Source: Strigamia acuminata
Taxonomy: Eukaryota > Arthropoda > Chilopoda > Geophilomorpha > Linotaeniidae
Direction: 5' to 3'
Assembly (NCBI GenBank): GCA_949358305.1
Contig: OX442320.1
Span: 4,790,259-4,854,258, forward strand
Length of the DNA stretch: 64,000 bases
The notes beneath the pieces are model-generated. The model was not told the DNA's origin. It saw nothing but the letters and a program-made list of their open reading frames with translations, and did not search any database. A program made the position numbers and the translations under genes. How positions within the stretch are numbered: position 1 is the first letter of the stretch; every line of letters starts with the position of its first letter. Below, one piece after another: positions 11,901-21,300 of this stretch.

Positions 11901-12674
11901 AGCTTAAATGTGTAATACCTTATACCAAAACGGGTACATTTTATCCTTAAGCCTCTGAGGGTTAATTAACTTATTTTATCCCAAATCTTGTAGAGCATCA
12001 TGCCCTCTTAACCTTAGCACTAAGTGGGGGGCCTGCCAAAGATCCGGGTTTGGGGACCTGCTATGCCATTTGCCTAAAATTTTTTCAAATCAAAATCGTC
12101 CACAAACCCTAAAGGTCAAACTACAACCAACCCATTCCCACCCCAGAATTGTCCAAGCAAATAATTTTAACTTTCTTTTTAACTGTTAATACTTAACAAG
12201 TACTTTCAATCTCTAACAAATACTAACATTGGTATGTTCAGGCTGTGTGGGTGTTCAGTCTATTGGAGTACAAACCATTAACATACAACAGAACCTACAA
12301 GTATCCCGATTGGGCCGAAGGAGTTGGATGGGGTATTGCATTTGTATCTATTGCCTGCATCCCAGTTCTGGCTATTAAGGCCGTGTGCAAAGCTCCTGGC
12401 ACATCACTATGGGGGGTAAGTACCACCTTTTGACTATCAAAACAATTTGTGTTTTATTCTCTTGGATTTCCACTTGCAGAAAATGAGGAACGCTATTCAA
12501 TCTCACTTACCCGATGATGCAGCATCCGACAATCCAGGCACGAGCAGTTATTCCCTACGTTTGTCCGGATCGCGCAGTTCGGCGACGATGCCGCCGGATG
12601 AGGCCGGGCAGACAAAACACGGCGGACCGTCCCACGAATTGGTCAAAGTGGAACAAATTGTGTCCACTGTATGA
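623..12674 (+). CDS. SLC6-family sodium/chloride-dependent neurotransmitter transporter
   Basis: Twelve-helix plasma-membrane symporter that moves an amino-acid-like substrate with Na+ and Cl-. Fourteen exons join in frame with GT-AG borders: 623-783, 846-980, 6491-6722, 6809-6941, 8567-8701, 9001-9104, 9165-9289, 9382-9414, 10018-10130, 10194-10334, 10408-10507, 11089-11189, 12242-12415, 12480-12674, giving about 620 residues, the usual size. TM1 carries [10 protein letters not shown] followed by NGGGAF; TM2 has GQYT; extracellular loop 2 has a C-x8-C pair and three N-glycosylation sequons; TM6 has the SYNKFNNN segment. A glycine rather than aspartate at the TM1 substrate position points to the GABA/taurine/glycine/creatine branch, not the monoamine branch; the exact substrate is unknown. 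ATG at 642 is the first in-frame start, but the frame is open to 623 behind a good acceptor, so an upstream coding exon may exist. The 195-nt last exon encodes a Ser-rich cytoplasmic tail. Confidence 0.93.
1163..2379. mobile_element. hAT-like non-autonomous element (terminal repeats only)
   Basis: The left end reads CAGTGGTGGACTCAGG and the right end is its inverted, diverged partner (12 of 16 positions), ending near 2379. CAGTGG-type termini are typical of hAT elements. No convincing 8-bp target duplication is visible, and no transposase is present. A second inverted-repeat element (1311-1965) sits inside it. Confidence 0.45.
1311..1965. mobile_element. MITE with an internal 19-bp minisatellite (copy 1)
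   Basis: Terminal inverted repeats of about 28 bp: left CGGTATTACCATGCTTTAAG..., right its inverse around 1930-1960, flanked by TA. The interior from 1440 to 1890 is a tandem array of a 19-bp unit containing GCCGGTATAAGTG, roughly 24 copies with single-base variants (tgccgg, tgctgg, tgtcgg). A second family member lies at 50132-50552. There are no coding genes; the long frames on the minus strand come only from the repeat. Confidence 0.65.
2453..2822. mobile_element. Foldback/MITE with about 40-bp terminal inverted repeats
   Basis: AAACCGATACAACGTTGT at 2454 is matched in inverse by ACATTGTATCGGTTT ending near 2822, and the similarity extends for about 40 bp through CCAATGGGAG. Pieces of the same family occur at about 32680-32760 and 40073-40100, so it is a dispersed repeat. 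Confidence 0.6.
3198..3565. mobile_element. MITE rich in AACACCATGGTGTT palindromes
   Basis: Ends are TTCCACCGAATATAACACC (3198) and its inverse (to 3565). Inside, the 14-bp palindrome AACACCATGGTGTT or close variants recurs at least three times near 3329, 3370 and 3538, each next to a GAATATA or GAATACA block. No coding function is seen. Confidence 0.6.
3728..4323. mobile_element. piggyBac-type MITE with TTAA target duplication
   Basis: Flanked by TTAA at 3724-3727 and 4324-4327. Termini are CCCTCAGAAGGACAATC and the near-perfect inverse (one mismatch). TTAA duplication with CCC-starting ends is diagnostic of piggyBac transposition. There is no transposase inside, so it must have been moved in trans. 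Confidence 0.8.
4370..4437. repeat. Dispersed repeat with GGCTACTAT...GAGGGCG motif
   Basis: About 68 bp nearly identical to 17148-17215, with a shorter inverse relative near 49755-49795 (GAATAGTAGCCGC). Looks like one terminus of a transposon family; the full element is not resolved. Confidence 0.5.
5225..5580. repeat. Two adjacent AT-rich tandem arrays (30 bp, then about 29 bp)
   Basis: 5235-5400 repeats a 30-bp unit containing TTTTGACAAAATTGAGAAA about six times; 5419-5580 repeats an about 29-bp unit containing TTTTGACACATTATTTTAA about five times. Both share TTTTGACA, suggesting one evolved from the other. Intronic, non-coding. Confidence 0.75.
5826..6305. mobile_element. piggyBac-type MITE (second family) with TTAA duplication
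   Basis: TTAA at 5822-5825 and 6306-6309 bracket ends CCCTCCGAGGCATAA and its inverse. The interior shares blocks (for example ATTGGTTAAAGCGC) with the partial copies at 10740-11011 and 11314-11961. Non-autonomous. Confidence 0.8.
7100..8396. mobile_element. Nested transposon stack: outer element with GGTGCATTCAATC ends
   Basis: The outer pair GGTGCATTCAATC (7100) and its inverse (to 8396) encloses a second element with long inverted repeats rich in GCGAACTAGTTC / GAACTAAGTTCG (about 7262-8297). That one in turn contains a third element (about 7495-7950) whose ends, GTGCGTTCAATCTG and the inverse, belong to the same family as the outermost. No transposase frame is seen at any level. Confidence 0.65.
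8020..8112. repeat. 32-bp tandem repeat, about three copies
   Basis: Unit contains TTTTGATGATGAAAACGTCA and its GATGA...TCATC halves are partly self-complementary. It lies in the middle layer of the nested transposon stack and so is part of that element's interior. Confidence 0.7.
8944..8998. repeat. TTTA microsatellite abutting an SLC6 splice acceptor
   Basis: About 13 TTTA units run directly into the TTTGAG acceptor of SLC6 exon 6 (starts 9001). The tract replaces a normal polypyrimidine tract, so length changes here could alter splicing. Confidence 0.8.
9382..9414 (+). other. 33-nt microexon of the SLC6 gene
   Basis: Short exon between an AG at 9380-9381 and a GT at 9415. Including it keeps frame from exon 7 (ends phase 1 at 9289) into exon 9 (starts 10018) and adds about 11 residues before the conserved GPG-containing segment, where SLC6 proteins have a variable loop. 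Exon 7 also joins exon 9 in frame without it, so exon skipping is possible. Confidence 0.7.
9520..9955. repeat. 20-bp minisatellite in SLC6 intron 8
   Basis: Nearly perfect head-to-tail copies of AAATTGCAAATTTCACACAA, about 20 in all, with variants at both edges. Because 20 is not a multiple of 3 and the unit lacks stops, long spurious frames appear; none is a gene. Confidence 0.9.
10740..11011. mobile_element. Partial piggyBac-type MITE (second family)
   Basis: The right end CGAGGG followed by TTAA (11012-11015) and interior blocks match the element at 5826-6305 in the opposite orientation. No matching left terminus with TTAA is visible, so it looks truncated. Confidence 0.6.
11314..11961. 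mobile_element. piggyBac-type MITE split by a nested insertion
   Basis: The right end CTCTGAGGG is followed by TTAA at 11962-11965, and the sequence on either side of the inner element (11377-11904) joins to match the related copy at 10920-11011. The left end is not clear. Confidence 0.6.
11377..11904. mobile_element. PIF/Harbinger-like MITE with TAA duplication
   Basis: Ends AGCTAAGTACACAT and the exact inverse are flanked by TAA at 11374-11376 and 11905-11907. Three-base TAA/TTA duplications are typical of PIF/Harbinger. The undisturbed relative at 10920-11011 serves as an empty site and confirms the borders. 528 bp, no transposase. Confidence 0.75.
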
Positions 12675-13241
12675 TATTACCCATACAGCACACACGTCAC
12701 AGAGACATCTCATGGACATAGTGTGCTGTGTGGATAGTGAGCTTGATGTCACCACTGGTGTAAATATTTTGGTTTTTCTAAAAGGTGATGGCGTCTCGCT
12801 TGCAACGTAGTTGTTGGTAAATTTAGGAGTTGAAGGATAAAATGTTTTTTCTTCTTTGTTTCTCAACTGAAACTGAAACTGAATGAATGCCTTCCCTTTG
12901 AACCAGTTTTGCCATAGACATTTTCTTGTACATGTTTTTGGTTTTATTAGTAATCGACACTTTGCAATTCTTGAGATGAAAAAGTGAGAAAATTTTAATA
13001 TTTTTCATTAAAACTATTCTAGATGTGATAAAAAGATGCCAGGAATGCCGGAAGTCAAAATAGAATGTTGGCTTTTACCGATACCATCATTTCCTACATC
13101 CAGACCTGTTCCTAGATGTTAGGGGGTTTCAAACTTCAAAAGACGAATACTCTTCTACTTAAATCATGTAAAGAAGTGATTGAAAGAAGTAATTTCTAGA
13201 TTGAACACACTAAAATACTGGACTGAACTAAAAAGATGGCT
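12675..13241. other. SLC6 3' UTR and downstream sequence
   Basis: No further coding exon seen after the stop at 12672-12674. No strong AATAAA was pinned down close to the stop. Nothing else identifiable. Confidence 0.4.
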
Positions 13242-13547
13242 AATACCATGTTCACACCAAGCTTTTGGATCTCATGCGAAGCTGCGGATCTAGATCCAAG
13301 ATTGGTGTGAACACTGAACTCCGTTCACGGATCTAGATCCGTGCGCCCAACAGCTCGATTCGACGATTGGATTCGGATTGGAATTCATTAAATAATGTCA
13401 GCAGTCTGTAGCATTCTATTGTGGTGCATTGTTCAATAATAAAATGGTTTGATTGAATCACATTTTGGTGTGAACACAACTCCATCCAAGTGAATATTGG
13501 AACTCTGTTCAGTTGGATCTGATCCGTTGGTGTGAACAAGGTATTAG
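13242..13547. mobile_element. MITE with TTCACACCA inverted repeats
   Basis: Left AATACCATGTTCACACCA and right TGGTGTGAACAAGGTATT are inverse partners flanked by TA. The interior has repeated GGATCTAGATCC palindromes. Non-coding. Confidence 0.65.
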
Positions 13548-13549
13548 GC

Positions 13550-14925
13550 AGTCGAACTTTATAACGAATCGGGTGCCGAGCAGAGAAGCGCCAGGCACCT
13601 CGTATAAATTTTTCATAAGTATTCACTAGGGGCAAGAGGTGCTTGAGTTTATTTAGCCCAGGGTGCTGAAAAGTGTTAGGATGGTTCTGTATATCGTGCA
13701 ATGTCGATACCGATGTTGTTAAAACTATAGCGAAGTTTACATCATGTCTGGCGTGTCTTTGGCAGAAATTTTTTTATTTAGAAAATTTGCAAGTGTCTAT
13801 TATGCATGAATCATTGTTTAGGAAATGTTTTTACTATTTATTTGATTTGAAAAATGAATGATTTTAAGCAAATTGTATATTGATATTGAATTTTTATCAA
13901 AATTTCACTGCTCATCATCTTCATTCGATTGAATCATTATCTTGAAAGAAGAAAAAAAAATGCTCACCTTTTTGTATCTTGACATAAATCATTTCATATG
14001 TCTCTTTATGGAGGAAGAAATGCTTTGGCCAAAGTAGATATTTCAAAGAAAAGAAGAAATTTTACACAGTTTGTACTTAGAAACGTTTAAAAATCTAAAC
14101 CATAATGTAATTTATACAAATATATATGAGTTACAGTAATCATGTCACATGTTGAAAGTTTTGCTAATTATTATAGTGTACTTTTTATAGTTGAATTATT
14201 ACAATATGTGATGACAAGTTCATGTCATTGCAATATTCTAACATTGTTTTCATAATGTTTTTATGGGATTTTTTTCTTTTGTATAAAAGGTGAGATGATA
14301 TTTGCAATGACTTGAGCATTTGATATGTTAGTGTTACATTACGGACCCAATAATGAGAGACAAGGCGGTTAAGATTTAACTCTTGTATGTACTTGGTTAT
14401 TTGTACCTGCACGGAGGTCAGTGGCATTAACGGCATTAATTTTGCATTTAGATTGCCACCAACTGCGTCTACTGGTTTTACCCCAGCAATGCTGACATTC
14501 CTGTGCGAGGTGTGAACGGGTTGCGTTAGACGCATCTTTCGGTTCGGTCCATACAGAGTATGCGACGTCAGATGTCATAATTCAGCCAATGAAATACACT
14601 GGAAGTGTTGGCTTTAATGTTATTTGTGGAAATGTCAATGGGCTGTCATGTCTTTCTTTACTTGGTCCAGGGTTATATCAATTTCCTTTTTACTCCTCTT
14701 GAACATTTCTAAGGAATGAAAAAAAATAGATTTTGGCTTGTATCTATGCTGTAATATCTGATGCATTTGTTATCATTTTTTAAAATGTTTTTCATAAGGT
14801 TTTATTGGGAAAACTTTTATTGCTGAGCAATAAAATTGAATTTGTTTTTTAATTTTCAATTATTGCGTCTTCCGAATTTAACGTGCCGAAATTTTAAATG
14901 TATATACTTTTTTATTGTAACTTTA
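13550..14925. other. Intergenic, no supported gene
   Basis: AT-rich. A minus-strand open frame at about 14185-14578 has no recognisable motif and no splice context, so it is not called. Otherwise nothing identified. Confidence 0.4.
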
Positions 14926-14939
14926 TATCGTTTAATTAA

Positions 14940-15305
14940 AAAAAATAAACAACTGTGATTGGAAATGCTTCAAAGTGGACGTGCCAATAATTACGCCAAT
15001 CATCAGGACCATCCAAATTGAATTTTTTTCATCAGAATAAACCACTTGGTTCCATTTTTTGGTCCAGGACAGTTTTGTTTTGGCCCAATCAAAGCGTTTC
15101 AATTCATGGACTTTAGTTAACCATGGTTTGACAGCCATTTTTTGATAACGAAGATAATCACATTTTTGCAGTCTCTTTTGAATTGTTCGTTTTGACACAA
15201 TAACACCTAGATTTGCACGAATTTCATTTGCAGACAACAGCTGAGTCGATGCCAGGCGCAAAATATTCCTGTCCTCTCACTGACAAGTGAGTTGTCGCTT
15301 TCCCA
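14940..15305 (-). pseudogene. Tc1/mariner-type transposase fragment, decayed
   Basis: Reading leftwards from about 15305, the translation begins like a Tc1-type transposase, hits an in-frame TGA after nine codons, then continues through the second helix-turn-helix (near NEIRANLG and RTIQKRLQK) into VVYSDEK, which contains the first catalytic aspartate. A one-base frameshift follows at the A-run near 15025, after which the family-like FNLDGPD segment continues in another frame. The rest of the catalytic domain is missing. Dead relic. Confidence 0.85.
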
Positions 15306-15539
15306 TCTTGGTTTTACAATTGGTTTTCATTTTTGTGTTAGGACTTTTGAGATAATTGATTGATTTCATCCTAATTTATGTGCAATTTGTTGTTGGAAGA
15401 GGCCCAGTGCTTTAAATCGCCATATTTCAGCGATTTCGACAGTGGTTACATGTTTTCCATGAGGCATTGCTTCAAAAACCAAATCGAGAGTTATACAATT
15501 CAAAAACGGCGGTTATTTGATGATGTAAACACTGTAAAC

Positions 15540-16760
15540 CTTCAACGACCTTCTCTGACCTTCAACGTTCTTCAATGGCCTTCGTCCTTTCCCGACCTTT
15601 CCTCGACCTTCAACAACCTTTTCCCAACTTTCAATGACCTTTCCCGACCTTCAATGACCTTTCTTGACCTTCAACAACCTTCTCCGACCTTCAACGTTCC
15701 TCAAAGACCTTTTCCGTCCTTTTCCGACGTACTCCTGACCTTCAACAACCTTTTCCCAATTTTCAACGACCTTCAATGTCCTTCCCCGACCTTCTCCGAC
15801 CTTCAATGACCTTCTCTGACCTTCAACGACCTTCAATGACCTTCTCTGATCTTCAACAACCATGACTTTCTCCGACCTTCAATGTTCTTCAACGACCTTT
15901 TCCGTTCTGTCCAACCTACACCTGACCTTCAACAACCTTTAATGACCTTGTCCGACCTTCAATGACCTTTTCCGACCTTCAACAACCTTCAATGACCTTC
16001 AACAACCTTCAATGACCTTTCCTGACCTTCAATGACCTTCAACAACCTTCAATGACCTTTCCTGACCTTCAACAACCTTCAATGACCTTCCCCGACTATC
16101 AACGAGCTTCAATAACATTCCCTGACCTTCAACGACCTTCAATGACCTTCTCCGACCTTCAACGACTTTCAATGACCTTCCCTGATCTTTAACAACCTTC
16201 TCCAACCTTCAATGACCTTTTCCGACCTTCAATGACCTTTAATGATTTTCAATGACCTTTCTCGACCTTCAACGACCTTCTCTGACCTTCAACAACTTTT
16301 ATTGACCTTCTCCGACCTTCAATGACCTTCCCCGACCATCAACGAGCTTCAATAACCTTCCCTGACCTTCAACAACCTTAATGACCTTCTCCGACCTTCA
16401 ATGACCTTCAACAACCTTTCCCACCCCTCAACAACCTTCAATGATCTTCCTCGACCTTAAACGACCTTCATTAACCTTCCCTGACCTTCAACAACCATGG
16501 CCTTTTCCCCGACCTTCAACTACCTTTTCCGACCTTCAACGACTTTTCCCGATTTTCAACAACCTTCAATGGCCTTCCCCGACCTTCAATGACCTTCCCT
16601 GACCTTCAACAACCTTCTCCGACCTTCAATGACCTTCAATGACCTTCCCTGACCTTCAACAACCATGACCTTTCTCGACCTTCAACTACCTTTTCCGATC
16701 TTCAACTACCTTCTCTGATTTTCAACGACCTTCCCCGACCCTCAACGACCTTCCCCCATC
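15540..16760. repeat. Degenerate CCTTCAA(C/T)GA tandem repeat
   Basis: About 1.2 kb built from short words such as GACCTTCAACGACCTT and GACCTTCAATGACCTTC in irregular order, with one strand almost devoid of runs of G. No regular higher-order period is seen by eye. Open frames on both strands are by-products. Confidence 0.85.
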
Positions 16761-16789
16761 TTCCCTAATCAAAATTGATCAAAATTGCA

Positions 16790-16990
16790 GTGTTGGAAAT
16801 GAGCTTAATAGATCGGAAATGAGGTAAAAAATCGTAAAATGATCACATCTATCTCTTACAGTTTTCCGACTACTTTTCCTCTTGAAAAATTCCCTTTTTC
16901 GACTAACCCTAACAGATAGGCATAGAAATTAATCTATTTTTTAGCTCATTTAACCAATCAATTGAGCTCATTTCCGTGCCTTTTGCACCG
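16790..16990. repeat. Relative of the GAGCTCATTTCCGATC foldback family
   Basis: Shares blocks (GAAATGAG, TCAATTGAGCTCATTTCCG, ATAGGCAT) with the palindromic element at 46790-47120, arranged here as a looser inverted pair. A dispersed non-coding repeat. Confidence 0.5.
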
Positions 16991-17147
16991 ACGCCGGCAA
17001 CACACTGACTTTTGCATTTTTATTTCAAATCCATACAAATTTAAAAATGCATTAATCGCTTATTTGGTTTTTTTCCGTTTTAATCATGCTTCTTGTTGTA
17101 CTCAAAATTTTTGTTGCCTTGCAATTAATGCATTTTTAAAAATTATT

Positions 17148-17215
17148 GGTGTCTCAGTCACGGCTACTATTCGAGGGCGGCTACAATTCGAGGGCGACTC
17201 TTAATCGGTAAAATA
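17148..17215. repeat. Second copy of the GGCTACTAT...GAGGGCG repeat
   Basis: Matches 4370-4437 with few differences and ends in GGTAAAATACG. Likely a transposon terminus. Confidence 0.5.
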
Positions 17216-17391
17216 CGGTCCATGGAGAATCAGATGTGGGTATGGGAGTGGGTGTGGGTTTTGGTTTGCATATGGCTATGGATAATCATGTGTGTGTATG
17301 GTATTGGTTTGTTAACATAACTGTTTTATTAAAATGTATTGTGGGTAATATACAATGAAAAATGGGTTACACTAAAAACTAAGAAGATACA

Positions 17392-17653
17392 TTAACCACG
17401 GCTAACAAAGGTACATTTCAGAACACTATCACATTCAAATTCTTCGCAACAATAATATTTGCCTGCGCAGAATGTATTCGGAAGTGCGCAGAACACTACA
17501 GGACTCGCAAGGATCCTTTAAAAAACAAAGAATGATGGAATTTTGAGTTCTAGATTGTTTTGTCATCAAGTACGGTTAAAGTAATGTCCGTACGTACACT
17601 TGTACGGTTGCTATCGTGAAGACACAAAGCACTAGAAGAGCAGTTCCCTTCAT
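17392..17653 (-). CDS. Secreted cysteine-rich (cystine-knot-like) peptide, isolated copy
   Basis: Two exons on the minus strand: 17598-17653 (signal peptide) and 17392-17515 (mature part), joined in frame across an 82-nt GT-AG intron to give about 59 residues. Exon 1 begins with a short basic start and a hydrophobic core. The mature part has six cysteines spaced C-x6-C-x5-CC-x4-C-x5-C, the order used by inhibitor-cystine-knot peptides. Gene layout, intron phase and spacing match the cluster at 33-44.5 kb, and a block about 50 bp upstream of its ATG (17703-17733) is shared with the 33094-34299 gene. Such peptides act as venom, antimicrobial or neuroendocrine ligands in various animals; the role here is unknown. 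Confidence 0.72.
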
Positions 17654-17702
17654 TCTTTTGGGATTTTGAATTTGAATGTTTGATAGAATGTGATCGTTTT
17701 CT

Positions 17703-17733
17703 CTTCAGTGTTGTTTCATTTGTCAAGTTGCTT
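17703..17733 (-). promoter_or_regulatory. Conserved upstream block shared by two peptide genes
   Basis: A 31-bp block (TTCAGTGTTG...CAAGTTGC on the plus strand) lies 50 bp before the ATG of the 17.4 kb peptide gene and is about 84 percent identical by eye to 34352-34382, 53 bp before the ATG of the 33.1 kb gene. The position suggests core promoter or 5' UTR. Confidence 0.45.
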
Positions 17734-18224
17734 TAATTACATGCAACTTGCTACTTAAACCATTTTATAACAATAAGTGGTTAAAAAGTTATTGCTGTTT
17801 TGTTGCTTGTATTTCTTTTATTTGATTTTGCTTGGGGAACGAGAGCGCCATCTATTATCACTAATTAATACTTGGTGAAAATTAAAATAAAACTATACGA
17901 GAAAAAAATGTTTAAATTAATATAACATTCTAAATTGTTGTTATTTTTTTTGCTGCAATTCTATCAACACAAAATAAATAAATGAAACGGAAAATCGAAG
18001 CGTCGTTGTCATCGATATCTCCTTCTCTCGTCGCCATCTCCGCGGCGGCCATTGCTCGTTCTCACTCGACGTTGTCCCGATTTCAACTCATCTCATGCAA
18101 CTTTTCACTACTCTTTTGACTCGCAAATATAATTTTAATCGCGTCTATCGCCGATTAAAATTATATTAAACAAATCGCAATCCCTTCCACACCCTTCCAA
18201 AGCCGAAAAAACGACAAAACGAAA

Positions 18225-18310
18225 GGTAAACACGAAATCGGCGCCGCACAAAAATCAACAAAAATCTCCATTTTTTCGCCTAAAAAATTTTTTCCCCCAT
18301 CTTTTTTTAG
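18225..18310 (+). other. Probable 5' UTR intron of the Bre1 gene
   Basis: A GT-rich donor (AAAG|GTAAAC near 18224) and a T-rich acceptor (TTTTTTAG, 18310) flank the region just before the ATG at 18319. Upstream, 18000-18180 is locally GC-richer and contains GCCATCTCC and CGGCGGCCATT, as expected for a promoter and UTR. Confidence 0.5.
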
Positions 18311-18318
18311 GACTTAAA

Positions 18319-21300
18319 ATGTCGAGCAACAAGCGAAATTCTCCCCACGATTCGACCAACAGCAGTGCGAGCGGCGAACCACCGGCGAAGAAATCAACCG
18401 CGAGTTTCGAACCGATCAGGATCGGATCGGTGTCGACGCTGGTAGAGAAAAAGCGACGAAATCGATCGATTTTGGCGGATTAAAATTTTTTTTTCTGCTT
18501 TTTGTAGGAGGAGATGGACATTAAGGTGCTGCAGTTCCAAAATAAGAAGCTGGCGGAGCGGCTGGAGCAGCGGCTGAGGGCCGAAGGTGAATTGAGACAG
18601 CGGATCGAACAGCTGGAGAAGAGGCAGACGCAAGACGATGCTGTTTTGTGCGTTGTTAATCGCTATTGGAATCAGTTGAACGAGGATATTCGCGTGTTGT
18701 TGCAGAGGTTTGATGCGGAGACGTCGGATGAATCGGAAAACAAGAGTAAATTGGTTGATTTTTGGGGTTTTTTGGGAGAAATGTTGGATTTGTGTGCGTT
18801 TGTTGTGGATTTTTCGGATTTGTTGCGTTTTTGGACGTTTTGAGGATTGTTTTTAGTAAATTTAATTTTTTTTGGATGTTTTGGGTGTTTATTTACAAAT
18901 TAGAAATTTAGAAATTAAATTAAAGTGTAATTAATTGGTTTTTTTTTTTTTTTTTATAAATTGTGTAAATGTTTACATTTTGGACACTTTTAATGGTAAA
19001 TTGAGTAAAGTATTGCGTTTTTTGGTCATTTTAATGATTAATTGAGTAAGTAATTGCATTTTTAAAACATTTTATTGATAAATTGCATGTTTTAAACATT
19101 TTCTTGATCATTTTGGTGACGAAATGTGTAAAATATTGCAATTTTTGCACATTTTAATGACAAATTGAGTAAATAATTGCATTTTTTAAAAACATTTTGT
19201 TGATAAACTGCTCAATTAAATGTAATTTTTTCACATTTTAATGATAAATTGCTCAATTAATTGCATTTTAGAAAGTTTTTAATGATAAATTGCATTTTTT
19301 CGACAATTTTAAATGAGAAATTGCATTTTTCGATAATTTTAAATGATAAATTGTATTTTTTCGACAATTTTAAATGAGAAATTGCATTTTTTCGACAATT
19401 TTAAATGAGAAATTGCATTTTTTCGACAAATTTAAATGAGAAATTGCATTTTTCGACAATTTTAAATGATAAATTGCATTTTTTCGACAATTTTAAATGA
19501 GAAATTGCATTTTTCGACAATTTTAAATGAGAAATTGCATTTTTTCGACAATTTTAAATGAGAAATTGCATTTTTTCGACAATTTAATGATAAAATTGCA
19601 TTTTGCCGACAATTTTAACGACAATTCTCGCAAACAATCCCAATTTTGGCACACCTAACCACCAATTAAATCACAACCATTGACAAAACCTCTTTTCCAG
19701 ACGAATACGAAGCAACGACGTCATTTTTAACCCAACTTTCCACATGGGACAAGCCCGAACTAGAAGAAAAACTAGCCCACCGCGTCCAAGTTTCCCAGCG
19801 AGCCGTGGCCAAAATCCTCCAAGCATTCGACCGACTCACCCAAAGAAACGAGAAAATCATGCTAATCCTCAAGGGCGAAAACAACGAAAGAGGTTGTCAA
19901 TCAAAACCTCGTCAATCGACCGCAATTAACCCTTTTCTTCGCATTTTCAGACGAACCGCTTCCGAGTTTGGACGACGCCGTGCGCAAAGTGAACGTGGAG
20001 CTGCAGATCGAGAACCGGAACCTGCAGACGCTGGTGACGACGCTGCACGAGCGCCACCACGTGATGTCGCTGGACGTGGCGGAGCTGCAGGACAAGCTGC
20101 AGGCGATCGAGACGACGAACGCGGAGCTGAAGAACCGGGTCGAGGATTTGGAATACGATTTGACGAAGACGAGGCAGCGCGAGGAGAAGCTGGACCGGAA
20201 CTTGATCGAGGCGCTGGAGAAGCTGAAGTCGTACCAGACGACGGAGACGACGGAGGAGAGCAAGCTGCACGCGGACCACATGTCGGGGTTGACGCAGAGG
20301 AAGGTGGACGATTTGCAGAGGGAGCTGGAGGAGCAGAGGGAGATGTCGAACTGTCGGTTGGCGGAGTTGGAGAAGCTGCATCACGATCATAAGGAAACGT
20401 TGAAGAATGTCGAAAGGTTAAAAATGGATGTAAGATGGTTTTTTTGTTTCGGGGTATGGGTTTGGGTGGGTTTTTGGGTTTTGTTGGTGGAATTTTGGGG
20501 GGTTTTGGGTTTTTTTGGGTCGGTTTTGATTAGATTTTGGGGTTTTGGGTTTATTTTGGTTAAGTTTTGGGGATTTTAGTCAGTTTTGGTTAAATTTTTT
20601 GGGATTTTTAGTCGGTTTTGATTAGATTTTAGGATTTTTGGTTTATTTTGATTAAGTTTTGGGAAATTTAGTCAGTTTTGGTTAAGTTTTTTGGGATTTT
20701 TAATCAGTTTTGATTAAAATTTGGGATTTTCAGTCGGTTTTGATGAAATTTTGGGATTTTTAGTCAATTGTGATTAAATTTTGACATTTTTGGTTCATTT
20801 TGATTAAATTTTGGGAGTGTAGTCATTTTATATTAAGTTTTGGCATGTTCGTTCAGTTTTGATTGAATTTTGGCATTTTTAGTCCATTTTGATGAAAATT
20901 TGGGATTTTTGGTCAATTTTGGTTGAAGTTTTGGGATTTATTTATAAAAGTTTGGGATTTATTGATCAAATTTCGGGATTTATTGATAAATTTTGTTTTA
21001 TTGATGGATTTTTCGTTTTTATTAATGGAATTTTGTGTTTTATTAATGGAATTTTGTGTTTTATTAATGGAATTTTTGGTTTTATTGATTAATTTTGTTT
21101 AATTCGATCAATTTTTGGTTTTATTCGGGAATGGTTTGGTTTGGTTAATGAAATTTTGGGGGTTATTTGTGGAATTTTGGGGTTTTAATTTTGTTGTTGT
21201 TTATTTTCGTGTTTCAATAGATCCAACAGCTACCCGAAAGCGTCATAGTGGAAACCACCGAGTACAAATGCCTCCAATCCCAATTCTCCGTTCTATACAA

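Noticed and set aside
14185-14578. Two minus-strand frames (116 and 69 codons)
   Set aside because: No motif, no splice context and AT-rich codons; likely chance.
19805-20392. 195-codon plus-strand frame rich in Ala, Asp, Glu and Arg overlapping Bre1 exons 3-4
   Set aside because: Shadow frame of GC-rich coiled-coil exons; it ignores the intron 19893-19950.
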